Of a stretch of 64,000 bases of DNA, positions 54,495 to 63,332 are shown piece by piece. The notes under the pieces were generated by a model, which had not been told where the DNA came from, searched no databases, and saw only the letters and a list, made by a program, of their open reading frames with translations. Origin of the DNA: Nitrospira sp. (GTDB lineage Bacteria; Nitrospirota; Nitrospiria; Nitrospirales; Nitrospiraceae); NCBI GenBank assembly GCA_005116835.1, contig SWDM01000018.1:427993-491992 (forward strand), read 5' to 3'. The translations under genes and the position numbers were made by a program. Position 1 is the first letter of the stretch; every line of letters begins with the position of its first letter.

Positions 54495-54601
54495 TATCTG
54501 GTTCATTGGTTGCTTTGGTTTGTTTGGTTTATTTGGTTAGTTTCGTTCAACCAAAAACCAGACAAACTAAACAAACCAAATAAACCAGTAAACCAGTCAG
54601 A
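54495..54601. repeat. R1 inverted repeat
   Basis: Left arm TATCTGGTTCATTGG, TTTGGTTTGTTTGGTTTATT; centre TTAGTTTCGTTCAACC; right arm AACTAAACAAACCAAATAAACC. It begins 6 bp after the tRNA-Ser 3' end. Confidence 0.8.
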
Positions 54602-54666
54602 CCAGAACGCTTGATTTTTCTCTGACGATCCTGTAACAGTGCGTCGCTCTTCTTGCCATGAACCGT

Positions 54667-54742
54667 GCCGAGGTAGCTCAGTTGGTAGAGCACAGCCCTG
54701 AAAAGGCTGGTGTCGACAGTTCAATTCTGTCCCTCGGCACCA
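54667..54742 (+). tRNA. tRNA-Phe (GAA)
   Basis: A 76-nt cloverleaf: acceptor GCCGAGG/CCTCGGC with encoded ACCA, D-arm AGCTCAGTTGGTAGAGC, anticodon stem CAGCC/GGCTG with loop CTGAAAA (anticodon GAA) and T-arm ACAGTTCAATTCTGT. Confidence 0.97.
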
Positions 54743-54812
54743 CTCCATATTCTTTACTGTAGATCGATTACCGGCTGACTCGGAACCTTGCCTGCGAGCG
54801 AAGTGGTTCTGG

Positions 54813-55625
54813 TCAGCCTGCTTTGGGAAGTCGTGAGAAGTAGAACGTGGCAATGGCCGCGGTTGCGGCGACATTGAGGGATTCTACCTCGCGGCTGAGT
54901 GGGATGGTAAATCGAGTGACAGCCTGCCTGCGAATTTGAGCTGACAAACCGCGGCTTTCATTCCCAAGGGCAAGAATAAGTTTTCTCGGCGCCTGCCGGA
55001 TCTCGTCGATTGAAACAGTCCCCTCCCCCAACACTTCTGCTGCAAACACATCACAGCCATGCCGAATCAATCCTTCGACACCCCTGGCAGAAAAGACCGG
55101 GAGCGAGAGCAACACACCACTCGTCGCACGAACCACCTTGGGATGATAGAGATCGGCGGATTCCGGTGTCAGCCAGAGGGCACTGGCATTGAGCGCTGCC
55201 GCCGTTCGAATAATAGCCCCAACATTGGCGGGATCTTGTAGTTGTTCTCCAAAAATTCCCAAGACAAACTGCTGTCTCAGAATCGCTGCTTCATCCCAGG
55301 TCGGCTGGCGCACCACCGCGAGAATGCCTTGCGGCTCGTCCAGATCGGATAGTTTCAAAAATTGAAGATCAGAACAGGAGTACTGTGTCGCTGATGAGGC
55401 AAGTCGAACCACCCGGTCGCCCTGCTCTTCCTTCTGCAGATAACTAGGGGCTGTGACTATCGTGAGAATCTCTTCGGAATATCGGGCCAGAAGATCGCGA
55501 ACTGCGCGGGTGCCTTCGACAACGAAGACACCCTCTTCTTCCCGTACCCGCCTATCGAGAAGCAGTTCACGAAAGTGCGCCCCTTGCGAACGCGTCAGGG
55601 GGAGGGGGGAGGCTGCCTGGCTCAG
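54813..55625 (-). CDS. TrmH/SpoU-family RNA 2'-O-methyltransferase with unusual start
   Basis: The C-terminal SpoU domain is clear: LGIFGEQLQDPANVGAIIRT, then LALGNESRGLSAQI and IPLSREVESLNVAATAA. The N-terminal substrate-binding part (FRELLLDRRVREEEGVFVVE) is encoded upstream of the first GTG (55412), so the gene must start earlier. No ATG, GTG or TTG is in frame there; a CTG at 55625 overlaps the stop of the upstream gene by four bases (CTGA) and is taken as the start by coupling. A start at 55412 would drop the N-terminal domain. The likely target is a 23S rRNA or tRNA ribose. Confidence 0.75.
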   Translation of the reverse strand: MSQAASPLPLTRSQGAHFRELLLDRRVREEEGVFVVEGTRAVRDLLARYSEEILTIVTAPSYLQKEEQGDRVVRLASSATQYSCSDLQFLKLSDLDEPQGILAVVRQPTWDEAAILRQQFVLGIFGEQLQDPANVGAIIRTAAALNASALWLTPESADLYHPKVVRATSGVLLSLPVFSARGVEGLIRHGCDVFAAEVLGEGTVSIDEIRQAPRKLILALGNESRGLSAQIRRQAVTRFTIPLSREVESLNVAATAAIATFYFSRLPKAG

Positions 55626-55963
55626 CGGCGTTTCCGCCCTGATGCAGCTTCGGCAGCACGGATCCGTTGGGCTCGTGCCTTCGCTCGTTTGAGTGCGGTC
55701 AGCTTCCCTCTCGTTCGGTCCTGCTCGTGCTGGAGCTTGTCGAACTGAGATTTGAGATGAAGTTTTTCCCGCTTGTGAAGCGTCTCACATTCTTCTTGAG
55801 ACAGTTGCATCCAGTCTCCACAGGTACGAGCTCGCTTGATCCGTTGCTCCAATGACTCACGCAATTGCTTGGATCGCATGGTCAACAGCGATTTCAAGGC
55901 GTCTTTACGACGCTGAACCTCTTCTTCCTCTGCGATAATTCCACGAATGTCTGTTCCCAACAT
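55622..55963 (-). CDS. Coiled-coil protein, unknown
   Basis: A 113-residue, highly charged protein predicted to be almost fully helical and coiled-coil (EEEEVQRRKDALKSLL; REKLHLKSQFDKLQHEQDR). It ends with a basic Arg/Lys tail (SGRKRR). No known domain. Its stop overlaps the probable start of the RNA methyltransferase gene, suggesting the two are coupled. Confidence 0.7.
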   Translation of the reverse strand: MLGTDIRGIIAEEEEVQRRKDALKSLLTMRSKQLRESLEQRIKRARTCGDWMQLSQEECETLHKREKLHLKSQFDKLQHEQDRTRGKLTALKRAKARAQRIRAAEAASGRKRR

Positions 55964-56136
55964 GGCACGCCTCCTTACTGGGTCGAGTATGAACTAGGAA
56001 GCGCATTATACCTGATTTCATCGTTCATGTTCCACTCAGGGAAATTACACATAAGCCATTGTTTCCTAAGGTATATCACAGAGTGGCCTGTCAAAGTGAG
56101 GTTGCGGAGACGGACTGAATCCAGTATCATCGCGCC

Positions 56137-56598
56137 ATGGCACTGGGACAACAGATTCAGGCTTGGCGCATCTCACGCGGACATTCGGTCGACGACCTGG
56201 CAGCCGAGTCCGGTATTCCCCCACCTCGCTTAGAAGAAATTGAAGCGGAAGAAATTGATCCCGCCGCTTCTATACTCGAAGCGCTCGCAGCCGCGATGAA
56301 GATCCCTCCAGCCTGGCTCTTTAGCCACCCAACCTTGTTTCGTACTTTGTTTGACGATCCGGAAGATGTCGAAAATACTATCCCTGCAGGCCCCGACCCC
56401 ATCACAGAGCGAATTTTGGCAGGCTCTCGGATGGACCGTTCGCTTTACGTCCTGCTGACCGCCATCGTCCAGAGCGGCGAACCGAAGTTGCTCCGTGCAG
56501 CGGAAGTGAATTTGCGCAGCCTCGTCAAACAAGCCAAGCAGTCAACAGTGCCATGGCAGAATAGGCCTTCGGGCCACTTCGAACCTCCGAACGATTAA
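56137..56598 (+). CDS. XRE-type helix-turn-helix protein
   Basis: A 153-residue protein with an N-terminal HTH: IQAWRISRGHSVDDLAAESG then PPPRLEEIEAEE. The middle (AAAMKIPPAWLF) is typical of small XRE regulators. The C-terminal half is helical without a known domain. It is transcribed away from the coiled-coil gene. Its target is unknown. Confidence 0.8.
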   Translation: MALGQQIQAWRISRGHSVDDLAAESGIPPPRLEEIEAEEIDPAASILEALAAAMKIPPAWLFSHPTLFRTLFDDPEDVENTIPAGPDPITERILAGSRMDRSLYVLLTAIVQSGEPKLLRAAEVNLRSLVKQAKQSTVPWQNRPSGHFEPPND

Positions 56599-56604
56599 CT
56601 TCGG

Positions 56605-56725
56605 GCGCTGAAAAAAGCCGCCAGCAGCGTTCTCGCATCGTTCAGACCCTCAACGTACCCTGAAGGGTACGCCTCGGGCCTTCACTCGCTGCGGCCTTGC
56701 TGGACGGCGTTTTTGAGCGCCCTCC
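56605..56725. repeat. R2 intergenic repeat (full copy)
   Basis: Blocks in order: GCTGAAAAAAGCCGCCAGC, CCTCAACGTACCCTGAAGG, GTACGCCTCGGGCC, TGCGGCCTTGCTGGACGGCG, TTTTTGAGCGCC. Same order as the minus-strand copy at 25912-26041. Confidence 0.75.
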
Positions 56726-56758
56726 ATGCGAGCGACGATCTCACCTACAAGCGCACAC

Positions 56759-57952
56759 TCACAGTATCTGCAGAATGAAACATTTCAAGTAGCGGGTTTC
56801 CGGCATGGTGGCGAGGATGGGATGATCCCCGGCCTGCCCACGCTGTTCAAGCAGACGGACTTGCCGTTTTGCATCTCGTGCCGCCAGACGGATACCAGTC
56901 CACAACTCTTGTTCCGTCACGTGATGAGAGCAGGAACTCGTGACGAGAAATCCTTCTGGCTTGAGCAGCCTCATCCCAAGCAGATTCACATCTTTGTACC
57001 CAGCGAGAGCACGGGGCACGGCCTGTTTACTACGAGCAAAGGCCGGGGGATCGAGCAAGACCAAATCGTATCGGCGCCCGGCCCGTTCAAGCTTTCGCAT
57101 CTCCTCAAACGCATCCGCTGTCCGATAGACACAACGATCTTCCACCTTGTTTAAGACCGCATGGTTGCGCGCGAGCGCCAGGGCATCCTCACTCACATCC
57201 AGCCCCTCAACCGACTTCGCTCCCGCGAGCGCCGCATGGATCCCAAAGGCGCCAGTGTGAGCAAATACCTCCAGCACCTCCGAGCCTGCTGCGAACCGCG
57301 CCGTTGCCAGGCGATTTTCCCGCTGATCGCAAAACCAACCGGTTTTCTGTCCCCGTTCGATATCAACCTGAAATCGCGCCGGTCCCTCCTGAACATCGGC
57401 CATCGTGTCGCCACCCCCTCGGAGAAATCCCTTCTCCACCGGCAGTCCCTCCAACATGCGGCTCTTGGCATCGTTACGCACATACACCCGCGCGGCCCCG
57501 GATTCTTGACAGAGAAGATCGGCCAGCAACTCTTTCCGGCGGTCCATACCAGACGAGAGTGTCTGCATGACCAAGACATCGTCGTAACGATCCACAATTA
57601 AACCCGGCAAGCGATCCGATTCTCCATAGACCAGGCGATAGGCAGTCGTGCCGACAACAATGTGCCTGCGTAACCTGATTGCCTGCGCGAGTCGCCCCCT
57701 CCAAAACTGTTCTGTGATCGGCTCGTCGTCGAAGGTCAATACCCGCACACGGATCTTGGAGGCAGGATTGTAGAAGCCTCTGGCGTAGAAACGCCCATTC
57801 GGCGCCATGACATCGACCACATCGCCCGAAGCCAGGTCACCCCTGGCCTCCTCGACATGACCGGCATAGATCCAGAGATGCCCCAATTCCTCGGTCCCGC
57901 GTGTACGCGAGAGTCGGATACGTCCGCGTGGACTGTCATCGTGAATAGTCAT
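56759..57952 (-). CDS. Class I 23S rRNA (cytosine) methyltransferase RlmI-like
   Basis: A 397-residue protein with an N-terminal PUA-like domain (LGHLWIYAGHVEEARGDLASGD), a central region (YGESDRLPGLIVDRYDD) and a SAM-binding domain with VLEVFAHTGAFGIHAALAGA, DPPAFARSK and SSCSHHV. These are the RlmI/RlmO family features; members methylate C5 of a cytosine in 23S rRNA. The frame is free of overlaps and is full length. Confidence 0.9.
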   Translation of the reverse strand: MTIHDDSPRGRIRLSRTRGTEELGHLWIYAGHVEEARGDLASGDVVDVMAPNGRFYARGFYNPASKIRVRVLTFDDEPITEQFWRGRLAQAIRLRRHIVVGTTAYRLVYGESDRLPGLIVDRYDDVLVMQTLSSGMDRRKELLADLLCQESGAARVYVRNDAKSRMLEGLPVEKGFLRGGGDTMADVQEGPARFQVDIERGQKTGWFCDQRENRLATARFAAGSEVLEVFAHTGAFGIHAALAGAKSVEGLDVSEDALALARNHAVLNKVEDRCVYRTADAFEEMRKLERAGRRYDLVLLDPPAFARSKQAVPRALAGYKDVNLLGMRLLKPEGFLVTSSCSHHVTEQELWTGIRLAARDAKRQVRLLEQRGQAGDHPILATMPETRYLKCFILQIL

Positions 57953-58096
57953 GGTCTACTTATCCAATGGCGCGACCAGAAGGTCAAGCCCTTCCGCATA
58001 CGTATAGTTACTTGACGGCAGACTCATGCTGTGGTTTGCTGCCTTTATGCGTGAAAGACACCATGTGTTCCACTCCATAAACCAGAAAGTACCACG

Positions 58097-59752
58097 ATGA
58101 CCCGAATGCCGACTATCGGTTCCGCCGTGATCGATCGGCTCCATCAATTGGGAGTCCGCCATATCTTTGGAATCCCCGGCGACTATGTTCTCAGCCTCTA
58201 CCAATTGATCGAGGCCTCACCGATTCAACATATCGGAACCACGCGCGAGGACTGCGCGGGGTTCGCGGCGGATGCCTATGCCAGGATCAACGGGATCGGG
58301 GCTGTCTGCGTCACCTACTGCGTCGGCGGACTCAATACCGTGAATGCCATCGCCTGCGCCTATGCGGAACGGTCTCCGGTGGTATTGCTCACCGGGTCGC
58401 CGGGACTCTCGGAGCGTGTTCGCACACCCTACATGCACCATATGGTGCGTGACTTTTCCACGCAACGAGAGGTGTTCGAGAAAATTACAGTGGCCGCCAT
58501 CTCCTTGGACGATCCTTCAACTGCCGAACGGGAAATGGATCGAGCCTTTGCGGCGCTGTTACGCTATCGCCGCCCGATCTATATCGAAATCCCTCGCGAC
58601 CTTGTGCATACGCCTCTGCCGCACCCCTTACAACCCCTGAGCCTCGACGATGAACCAAGCGATTCCGCCGCGCTGGATGAAGCGATTGCCGAAGTCCGCG
58701 CGATGCTGGCCGTTGCCAAACGCCCTGCGATTCTTGCTGGGGCGGAGATTGCGCGATTCGGCCTGCAAGACGATCTGACCGGCTTGGTCGAACGGCTCAA
58801 CGTCCCGATCGCTTCGACCCTTCTGGGCAAATCCGTCATCCGTGAAGACCACCCGCTCTACGTCGGAATCTACGGGGGCTTTATTGCCCGAGACGAGGTT
58901 CAACAGTTCATCAATCAATCCGATTGTCTCCTGATCCTGGGGTCGATCCTATCTGACGTCGAAGATCTCACTGCCGATTCGCCACTGATGACGGGAGGCC
59001 GCACTATTCATGCGACCGCCGATCGGATCGCGATCAAGCACCATCGCTACGATACGATCCGGTTTCAAGACTTCGTGCGGGCGCTGGTGACCAATCCCCT
59101 CCCCTCCTTTCCTTCCCGCCCGCTTCCTGCGCCTCTCGCCATAGCTCAAGATGCCCCTGCGCCGGATGCCCCCGTGACCTTAGCGGGACTCTTCCGTCAT
59201 CTCGATAGTCTGTTGAATAAAAATACCCTGGTCATTGCCGACGTTGGGGAATCGCTCTTTGCAGCAGCCGACCTCCATGTTCACCAGCGATTCGAATTTC
59301 TCTCTCCCGCCTATTACACCTCGATGGGATTTGCTGTCCCGGCAGCCGTAGGCGCCTCGTTTGCGGATCCTACGCTCAGACCGATCGTGCTGGTCGGCGA
59401 CGGCGCATTTCAAATGACAGGGACGGAGCTCTCAACTGCCGTGCGATTCGGCCAAACACCGATCGTCATCGTGCTCAATAATCGAGGTTACTCTACGGAA
59501 CGGGAGATTCTGGAAGGTCCCTTCAACGATGTCCACGAGTGGCACTATGACCGAATCTGCGACTTGATTGGGGGCGGAGTCGGCACGAGGATTTCCACCC
59601 AAGGAGAATTCGAACGAGGGCTCATCGCTGCCTTAGCAGACTCCAGCCGCCTGCACGTCATGAACGTGCTGCTCAATCCAGCCGATCGTTCTGCGGGCAT
59701 GGTCCGACTGGCCCATCGCCTTGCCAAACGACTCTCCACCGATCGGCCGTAA
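58097..59752 (+). CDS. Thiamine diphosphate-dependent 2-oxoacid decarboxylase (PDC/IPDC-like)
   Basis: A 551-residue enzyme with the usual three domains. The catalytic Glu lies in TTREDCAGFAADAYAR, the paired His in PYMHHMVRDF matches the decarboxylase HH motif, and the TPP-binding motif is VGDGAFQMTGTELST...IVLNNRGYSTE. This combination points to pyruvate, indolepyruvate or phenylpyruvate decarboxylase rather than acetolactate synthase; the substrate cannot be told. It converts a 2-oxoacid to an aldehyde and CO2. It is single, and G/C-rich palindromes follow it. Confidence 0.85.
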   Translation: MTRMPTIGSAVIDRLHQLGVRHIFGIPGDYVLSLYQLIEASPIQHIGTTREDCAGFAADAYARINGIGAVCVTYCVGGLNTVNAIACAYAERSPVVLLTGSPGLSERVRTPYMHHMVRDFSTQREVFEKITVAAISLDDPSTAEREMDRAFAALLRYRRPIYIEIPRDLVHTPLPHPLQPLSLDDEPSDSAALDEAIAEVRAMLAVAKRPAILAGAEIARFGLQDDLTGLVERLNVPIASTLLGKSVIREDHPLYVGIYGGFIARDEVQQFINQSDCLLILGSILSDVEDLTADSPLMTGGRTIHATADRIAIKHHRYDTIRFQDFVRALVTNPLPSFPSRPLPAPLAIAQDAPAPDAPVTLAGLFRHLDSLLNKNTLVIADVGESLFAAADLHVHQRFEFLSPAYYTSMGFAVPAAVGASFADPTLRPIVLVGDGAFQMTGTELSTAVRFGQTPIVIVLNNRGYSTEREILEGPFNDVHEWHYDRICDLIGGGVGTRISTQGEFERGLIAALADSSRLHVMNVLLNPADRSAGMVRLAHRLAKRLSTDRP

Positions 59753-59762
59753 GCAGGTTGAT

Positions 59763-59885
59763 AGGCTGAAGGGATTCAGGCTGAAGGCTGAAGGGTTCGG
59801 ACCTCCGGCCTTCAGTCTGAACCCCTGAATCCCTTCAGCCTGCGCCCGTGACCTTCGGCCTGAATCCCTTCAGCCTGAACCCCTT
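59763..59885. repeat. AGGCTGAAGGGATTCAGG inverted repeat (family R7)
   Basis: An 18-bp unit at 59763-59780 is perfectly matched in reverse at 59824-59841, and a second reverse copy lies at 59859-59876. The stem would be long and stable. Shorter related phrases occur near 25825 and 28730. Confidence 0.7.
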
Positions 59886-60056
59886 GCATTTACTGTAGGG
59901 TTTTCCCACCACCCTCTTCACCTCGCACCCTGTTTCCTCCTCGAATATTCAACGATCGAAACATTCTCTAGTGGCACGTCATCTGCACAGGTAGGTGCAG
60001 CTACATCTGCGTAGAAATGCCAGGGCCTGGAAGTATCTCGCTCCGGGGAGGACCGA

Positions 60057-61301
60057 TTGTCGGATTTTTATCAAAATGGTGTCGTCACAGTGCTCCATCG
60101 CCTCGGGCAACCGAATGTCGACCAGCTGGAGCGAGAGTTGGGCCGCTACGGTCGCGTCAACCCCATCGCCCTGGTCCTCCCTTCACTCTATGCAGAGCTG
60201 GGGCGCCCGGCATTGAAATCCATCGTGGACAGTCTCAAGAATGTGTCCTACCTCAACGAAATCGTCATTTCATTGGATCGCGCCTCGGCCTTGGAGTTTC
60301 GCCTGGCCAAGCAATTCTTCTCTGTGCTCCCTCAGCGAGTGCGGCTGATCTGGAATGACGGGGCGCGGATTCAATCCATCCTCAAGCTCTTGGTGGATCA
60401 CAACCTCGATATCGGCTTGCAGGGCAAGGGACGAGGCTGTTGGACTGCCTTCGGCTATGTGCTGGCCAGAAACCAGAGCCAGGTCATCGCCCTCCACGAT
60501 TGTGACATCACCAGCTACAATCGGGAATATCTGGCGCGCCTCTGCTATCCCATTGCAAATCCAAATCTCGGTTATGAATTCTGCAAGGGCTATTACAGCC
60601 GCGTCACGGACCGTCTCCATGGGAGAGTGACCCGCCTCTTCATCACCCCCATGATTCGTAGCCTTCAACAACTCGTGGGCCCTCATGCGCTTCTGACGTT
60701 CCTCGATAGCTTTCGCTACCCTCTGGCCGGTGAGTTTGCCATGGTACGGGATCTGGCTTGGACCAACCGCATTCCCGGTGACTGGGGTCTCGAAATCGGT
60801 GTCCTCGCGGAAGTCTACCGGAACTGTGCCCTACGCCGAATCTGTCAGGCCGACATTGCCGATGCCTACGACCACAAACACCAGATGCTCTCGGATCACA
60901 ATCCCGATGCCGGACTCCTCAAGATGTGCGTCGATATCACCAAATCTCTTTTCAGAAACCTGGCGAGCGAAGGCGTCATCTTATCGGACGGGGTTCTCAA
61001 GACGTTGCGGGCGACCTATTTGCAGGCGGCTCAGGAAGCGATCAGCCGCTACGAAAACGACGCGGCCATCAACAGTCTCACGTTCGACCGGCATCAAGAA
61101 CGAACGGCTGTCGAAGTCTTCTTGAAGGGGATGAAACTGGCCACCGACGGGTTTCTCGACGATCCGCTTGGCGTCCCCATGATTTCCAACTGGAGCCGGG
61201 TCACTCATGCCGTGCCGGATATCTTCGATCGCCTGGTAGACGCAGTGGAGGCGGATCACATGTGGGATCCCACAGCAGAACCGGTCGCCAGTCCATCATG
61301 A
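60057..61301 (+). CDS. Glucosyl-3-phosphoglycerate synthase-like glycosyltransferase
   Basis: A 414-residue GT-A-fold enzyme. The phrases GKGRGCWTAFGYVLARN and IALHDCDITSYNREYLARL (DxD-type metal motif) match GpgS-type enzymes (GT81), which join a nucleotide-sugar glucose to 3-phosphoglycerate. It starts with TTG, after GGGGAGGA. Its stop overlaps the next gene's ATG by four bases. It is the first gene of a four-gene operon for a compatible solute. Confidence 0.8.
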   Translation: MSDFYQNGVVTVLHRLGQPNVDQLERELGRYGRVNPIALVLPSLYAELGRPALKSIVDSLKNVSYLNEIVISLDRASALEFRLAKQFFSVLPQRVRLIWNDGARIQSILKLLVDHNLDIGLQGKGRGCWTAFGYVLARNQSQVIALHDCDITSYNREYLARLCYPIANPNLGYEFCKGYYSRVTDRLHGRVTRLFITPMIRSLQQLVGPHALLTFLDSFRYPLAGEFAMVRDLAWTNRIPGDWGLEIGVLAEVYRNCALRRICQADIADAYDHKHQMLSDHNPDAGLLKMCVDITKSLFRNLASEGVILSDGVLKTLRATYLQAAQEAISRYENDAAINSLTFDRHQERTAVEVFLKGMKLATDGFLDDPLGVPMISNWSRVTHAVPDIFDRLVDAVEADHMWDPTAEPVASPS

Positions 61302-62632
61302 CCACCGGACTCACACCGCTCACCGCACCGACCGAAGCGCGCATCCGAGAGATCGGTTCGGCGGAGATTCTCGTCGGGATTCCCAGCTACAACAACGCGG
61401 ACACGATCGGCCATGTCGTGCGGGCCGTCAGTGTGGGGCTTGCCAAACATTTCCCCGGTCATCGAGCCGTCCTGGTCAACTCCGACGGGGGTTCTTCAGA
61501 CGAAACACTGGCCATCGTGGCCCGCACTGTCATCGACTTCCAGCACTTCTTCATCTCCGACCAGCAAAGCATCCTGCATCGAATTATCACCCCCTACTAT
61601 GGCATTCCTGGAAAAGGCAGCGCCTTCCGCACGATCTTCGAGATTGCGCGGCAGCTGAAGGCCCGGGCTTGCGCAGTCGTCGATGCAGATCTCCGCAGCA
61701 TTTCACCGGAATGGATCGAACTGTTACTGCGACCGATTATGGAAAAGGGATACGACTACGTCGCGCCCTACTATCTGCGCCACAAATACGACGGCACGAT
61801 CACGAACAGTCTCGCCTACCCGCTCACCAGGGCTCTCTACGGGCAACGGATCCGACAACCCATCGGAGGAGAATTCGGTTTTTCCGGCGACCTTGCGGCC
61901 CACTATCTCGACCAGCATGTCTGGGATTCTGAAGTGGCGAGGTTCGGCATCGATATCTGGATGACGACGGAAGCCATTGCCAGCGGCGCACGAGTGTGCC
62001 AAAGCTTTCTCGGCGCAAAAATCCACAATCCGAAGGATCCTGCAGCAGACCTGTCGGCCATGTTGATGCAAGTGATGGGAGCGCTCTTTGCCCTCATGGA
62101 ACAGCATCAAATGCTCTGGTCAGGCCAGGTGGGATCCCAGCCAGTTCCGCTCTTTGGATTTCCCCACGAGGTCGGAGTTGAGCCGATCCATGTCAACCTG
62201 GAACGGATGGTGTCTCACTACCGACAGGGACTGACAGATCTTGAACCGATTTGGCGACAAGTCTTGGCCTCTGATACCTTCACCCATCTCTGTGACCTCC
62301 AAGGGACATCCTCCACCGACTGTCGAGTTCCGGATGAGCTGTGGGTCCAGGTCGTCTACGATGCGGCCATCGCATACCGCAAACGGATCATGCCGCGCGA
62401 TCACCTCCTGAAAGCTCTCACTCCACTGTACTTGGGCCGAACTGCCTCGTTCGTTCAGGCCACGCAAGGCCTGACATCGACAGAGGCAGAGCAGAAGGTC
62501 GAAGCCTTGTGCCACAGGTTCGAACGGATGAAGCCCTATCTGGTTGAACGGTGGCAGCCGCCGACGCTCAAACCGGCAGCGCCGGCTCTGTTGCACCACG
62601 CGACCCTCGACGCAGGAGGCACTCATGGATAA
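61298..62632 (+). CDS. Second glycosyltransferase of the solute operon (GT-A fold)
   Basis: A 444-residue glycosyltransferase: VGIPSYNNADTIGHVV near the N-terminus, LVNSDGGSSDET, GKGSAFRTIFEIA, and the DxD motif VVDADLRSISPEW. The C-terminal half is helical, as in mannosylglucosyl-3-phosphoglycerate synthases and glucosylglycerate synthases. It could add a second sugar to the product of the first enzyme (inference). Start overlaps the previous stop (ATGA); its own end overlaps the next gene. Confidence 0.75.
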   Translation: MTTGLTPLTAPTEARIREIGSAEILVGIPSYNNADTIGHVVRAVSVGLAKHFPGHRAVLVNSDGGSSDETLAIVARTVIDFQHFFISDQQSILHRIITPYYGIPGKGSAFRTIFEIARQLKARACAVVDADLRSISPEWIELLLRPIMEKGYDYVAPYYLRHKYDGTITNSLAYPLTRALYGQRIRQPIGGEFGFSGDLAAHYLDQHVWDSEVARFGIDIWMTTEAIASGARVCQSFLGAKIHNPKDPAADLSAMLMQVMGALFALMEQHQMLWSGQVGSQPVPLFGFPHEVGVEPIHVNLERMVSHYRQGLTDLEPIWRQVLASDTFTHLCDLQGTSSTDCRVPDELWVQVVYDAAIAYRKRIMPRDHLLKALTPLYLGRTASFVQATQGLTSTEAEQKVEALCHRFERMKPYLVERWQPPTLKPAAPALLHHATLDAGGTHG

Positions 62633-63332
62633 CTTCATGAATCAAGCGCTCCTCAAACCATTGGAGTTGCTCGGACAGCAGCTGTTGAGCATCCTCCCCA
62701 ATTTGCTCGCCATGAGCATTCTTCTGCTCGGTGGGCTCTTCACTGCCTGGGCACTTGGGTTCTTCATTGAACGGCTGCTGCGAGTGATCGGATTCGACCG
62801 TCTCTGCGATCGGCTGGGGATGAATGCGGCACTCCTTCGGGGTGGAGTGAAAACCGATCCCTCTCGCCTCGTCGGTCGCAGCATCTATTGGACGGTTCTT
62901 GTGCTGGCCTCGATTGCGGCGTTAGGAGCCCTGAACCTGAGTCCCATCAATCAGTTCGCCCAGTCGCTGCTAGCCTATGTGCCTCATCTCGTGACGGCAG
63001 CAGTGATTCTCCTCGCCGGATATTTTCTCTCGAACTTTGTCTCCCGGGCCGTCCTCATTGCGGCCGTCAACGCCGGCCTGCCCCCCGCCAGGCTCATCGC
63101 AACCTGTTCCCGCTGGGGAATCCAAGCCCTTGCCGGCGCCATGGCGTTGGAACAACTCGGCATTGCCCAGCATATCGTGGTCGTGGGGTTCGGGATTACC
63201 TGGGGAGGCATTGTGCTGGCCGGAGCGATTGCATTCGGACAAGGCGCAACCGATCTCGCCAAAGGATTCTTAGAACGACGACTGGGGGGCCGACAGAAAT
63301 CCGGAGCGATCGACGATCTACATCACTTATGA
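62625..63332 (+). CDS. Small mechanosensitive-channel-like membrane protein (TM-helix repeat)
   Basis: A 235-residue protein with four to five membrane helices, including conserved TM-helix repeats (NLLAMSILLLGGLFTAWALGF; PHLVTAAVILLAGYFLSNFV). It resembles the membrane part of MscS-like proteins but lacks the cytoplasmic beta domain. AGGAGG precedes the ATG. It overlaps the upstream gene by 8 bp and the downstream gene by 4 bp, so it belongs to the solute operon and may release the solute on osmotic downshift (inference). Confidence 0.75.
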   Translation: MDNFMNQALLKPLELLGQQLLSILPNLLAMSILLLGGLFTAWALGFFIERLLRVIGFDRLCDRLGMNAALLRGGVKTDPSRLVGRSIYWTVLVLASIAALGALNLSPINQFAQSLLAYVPHLVTAAVILLAGYFLSNFVSRAVLIAAVNAGLPPARLIATCSRWGIQALAGAMALEQLGIAQHIVVVGFGITWGGIVLAGAIAFGQGATDLAKGFLERRLGGRQKSGAIDDLHHL

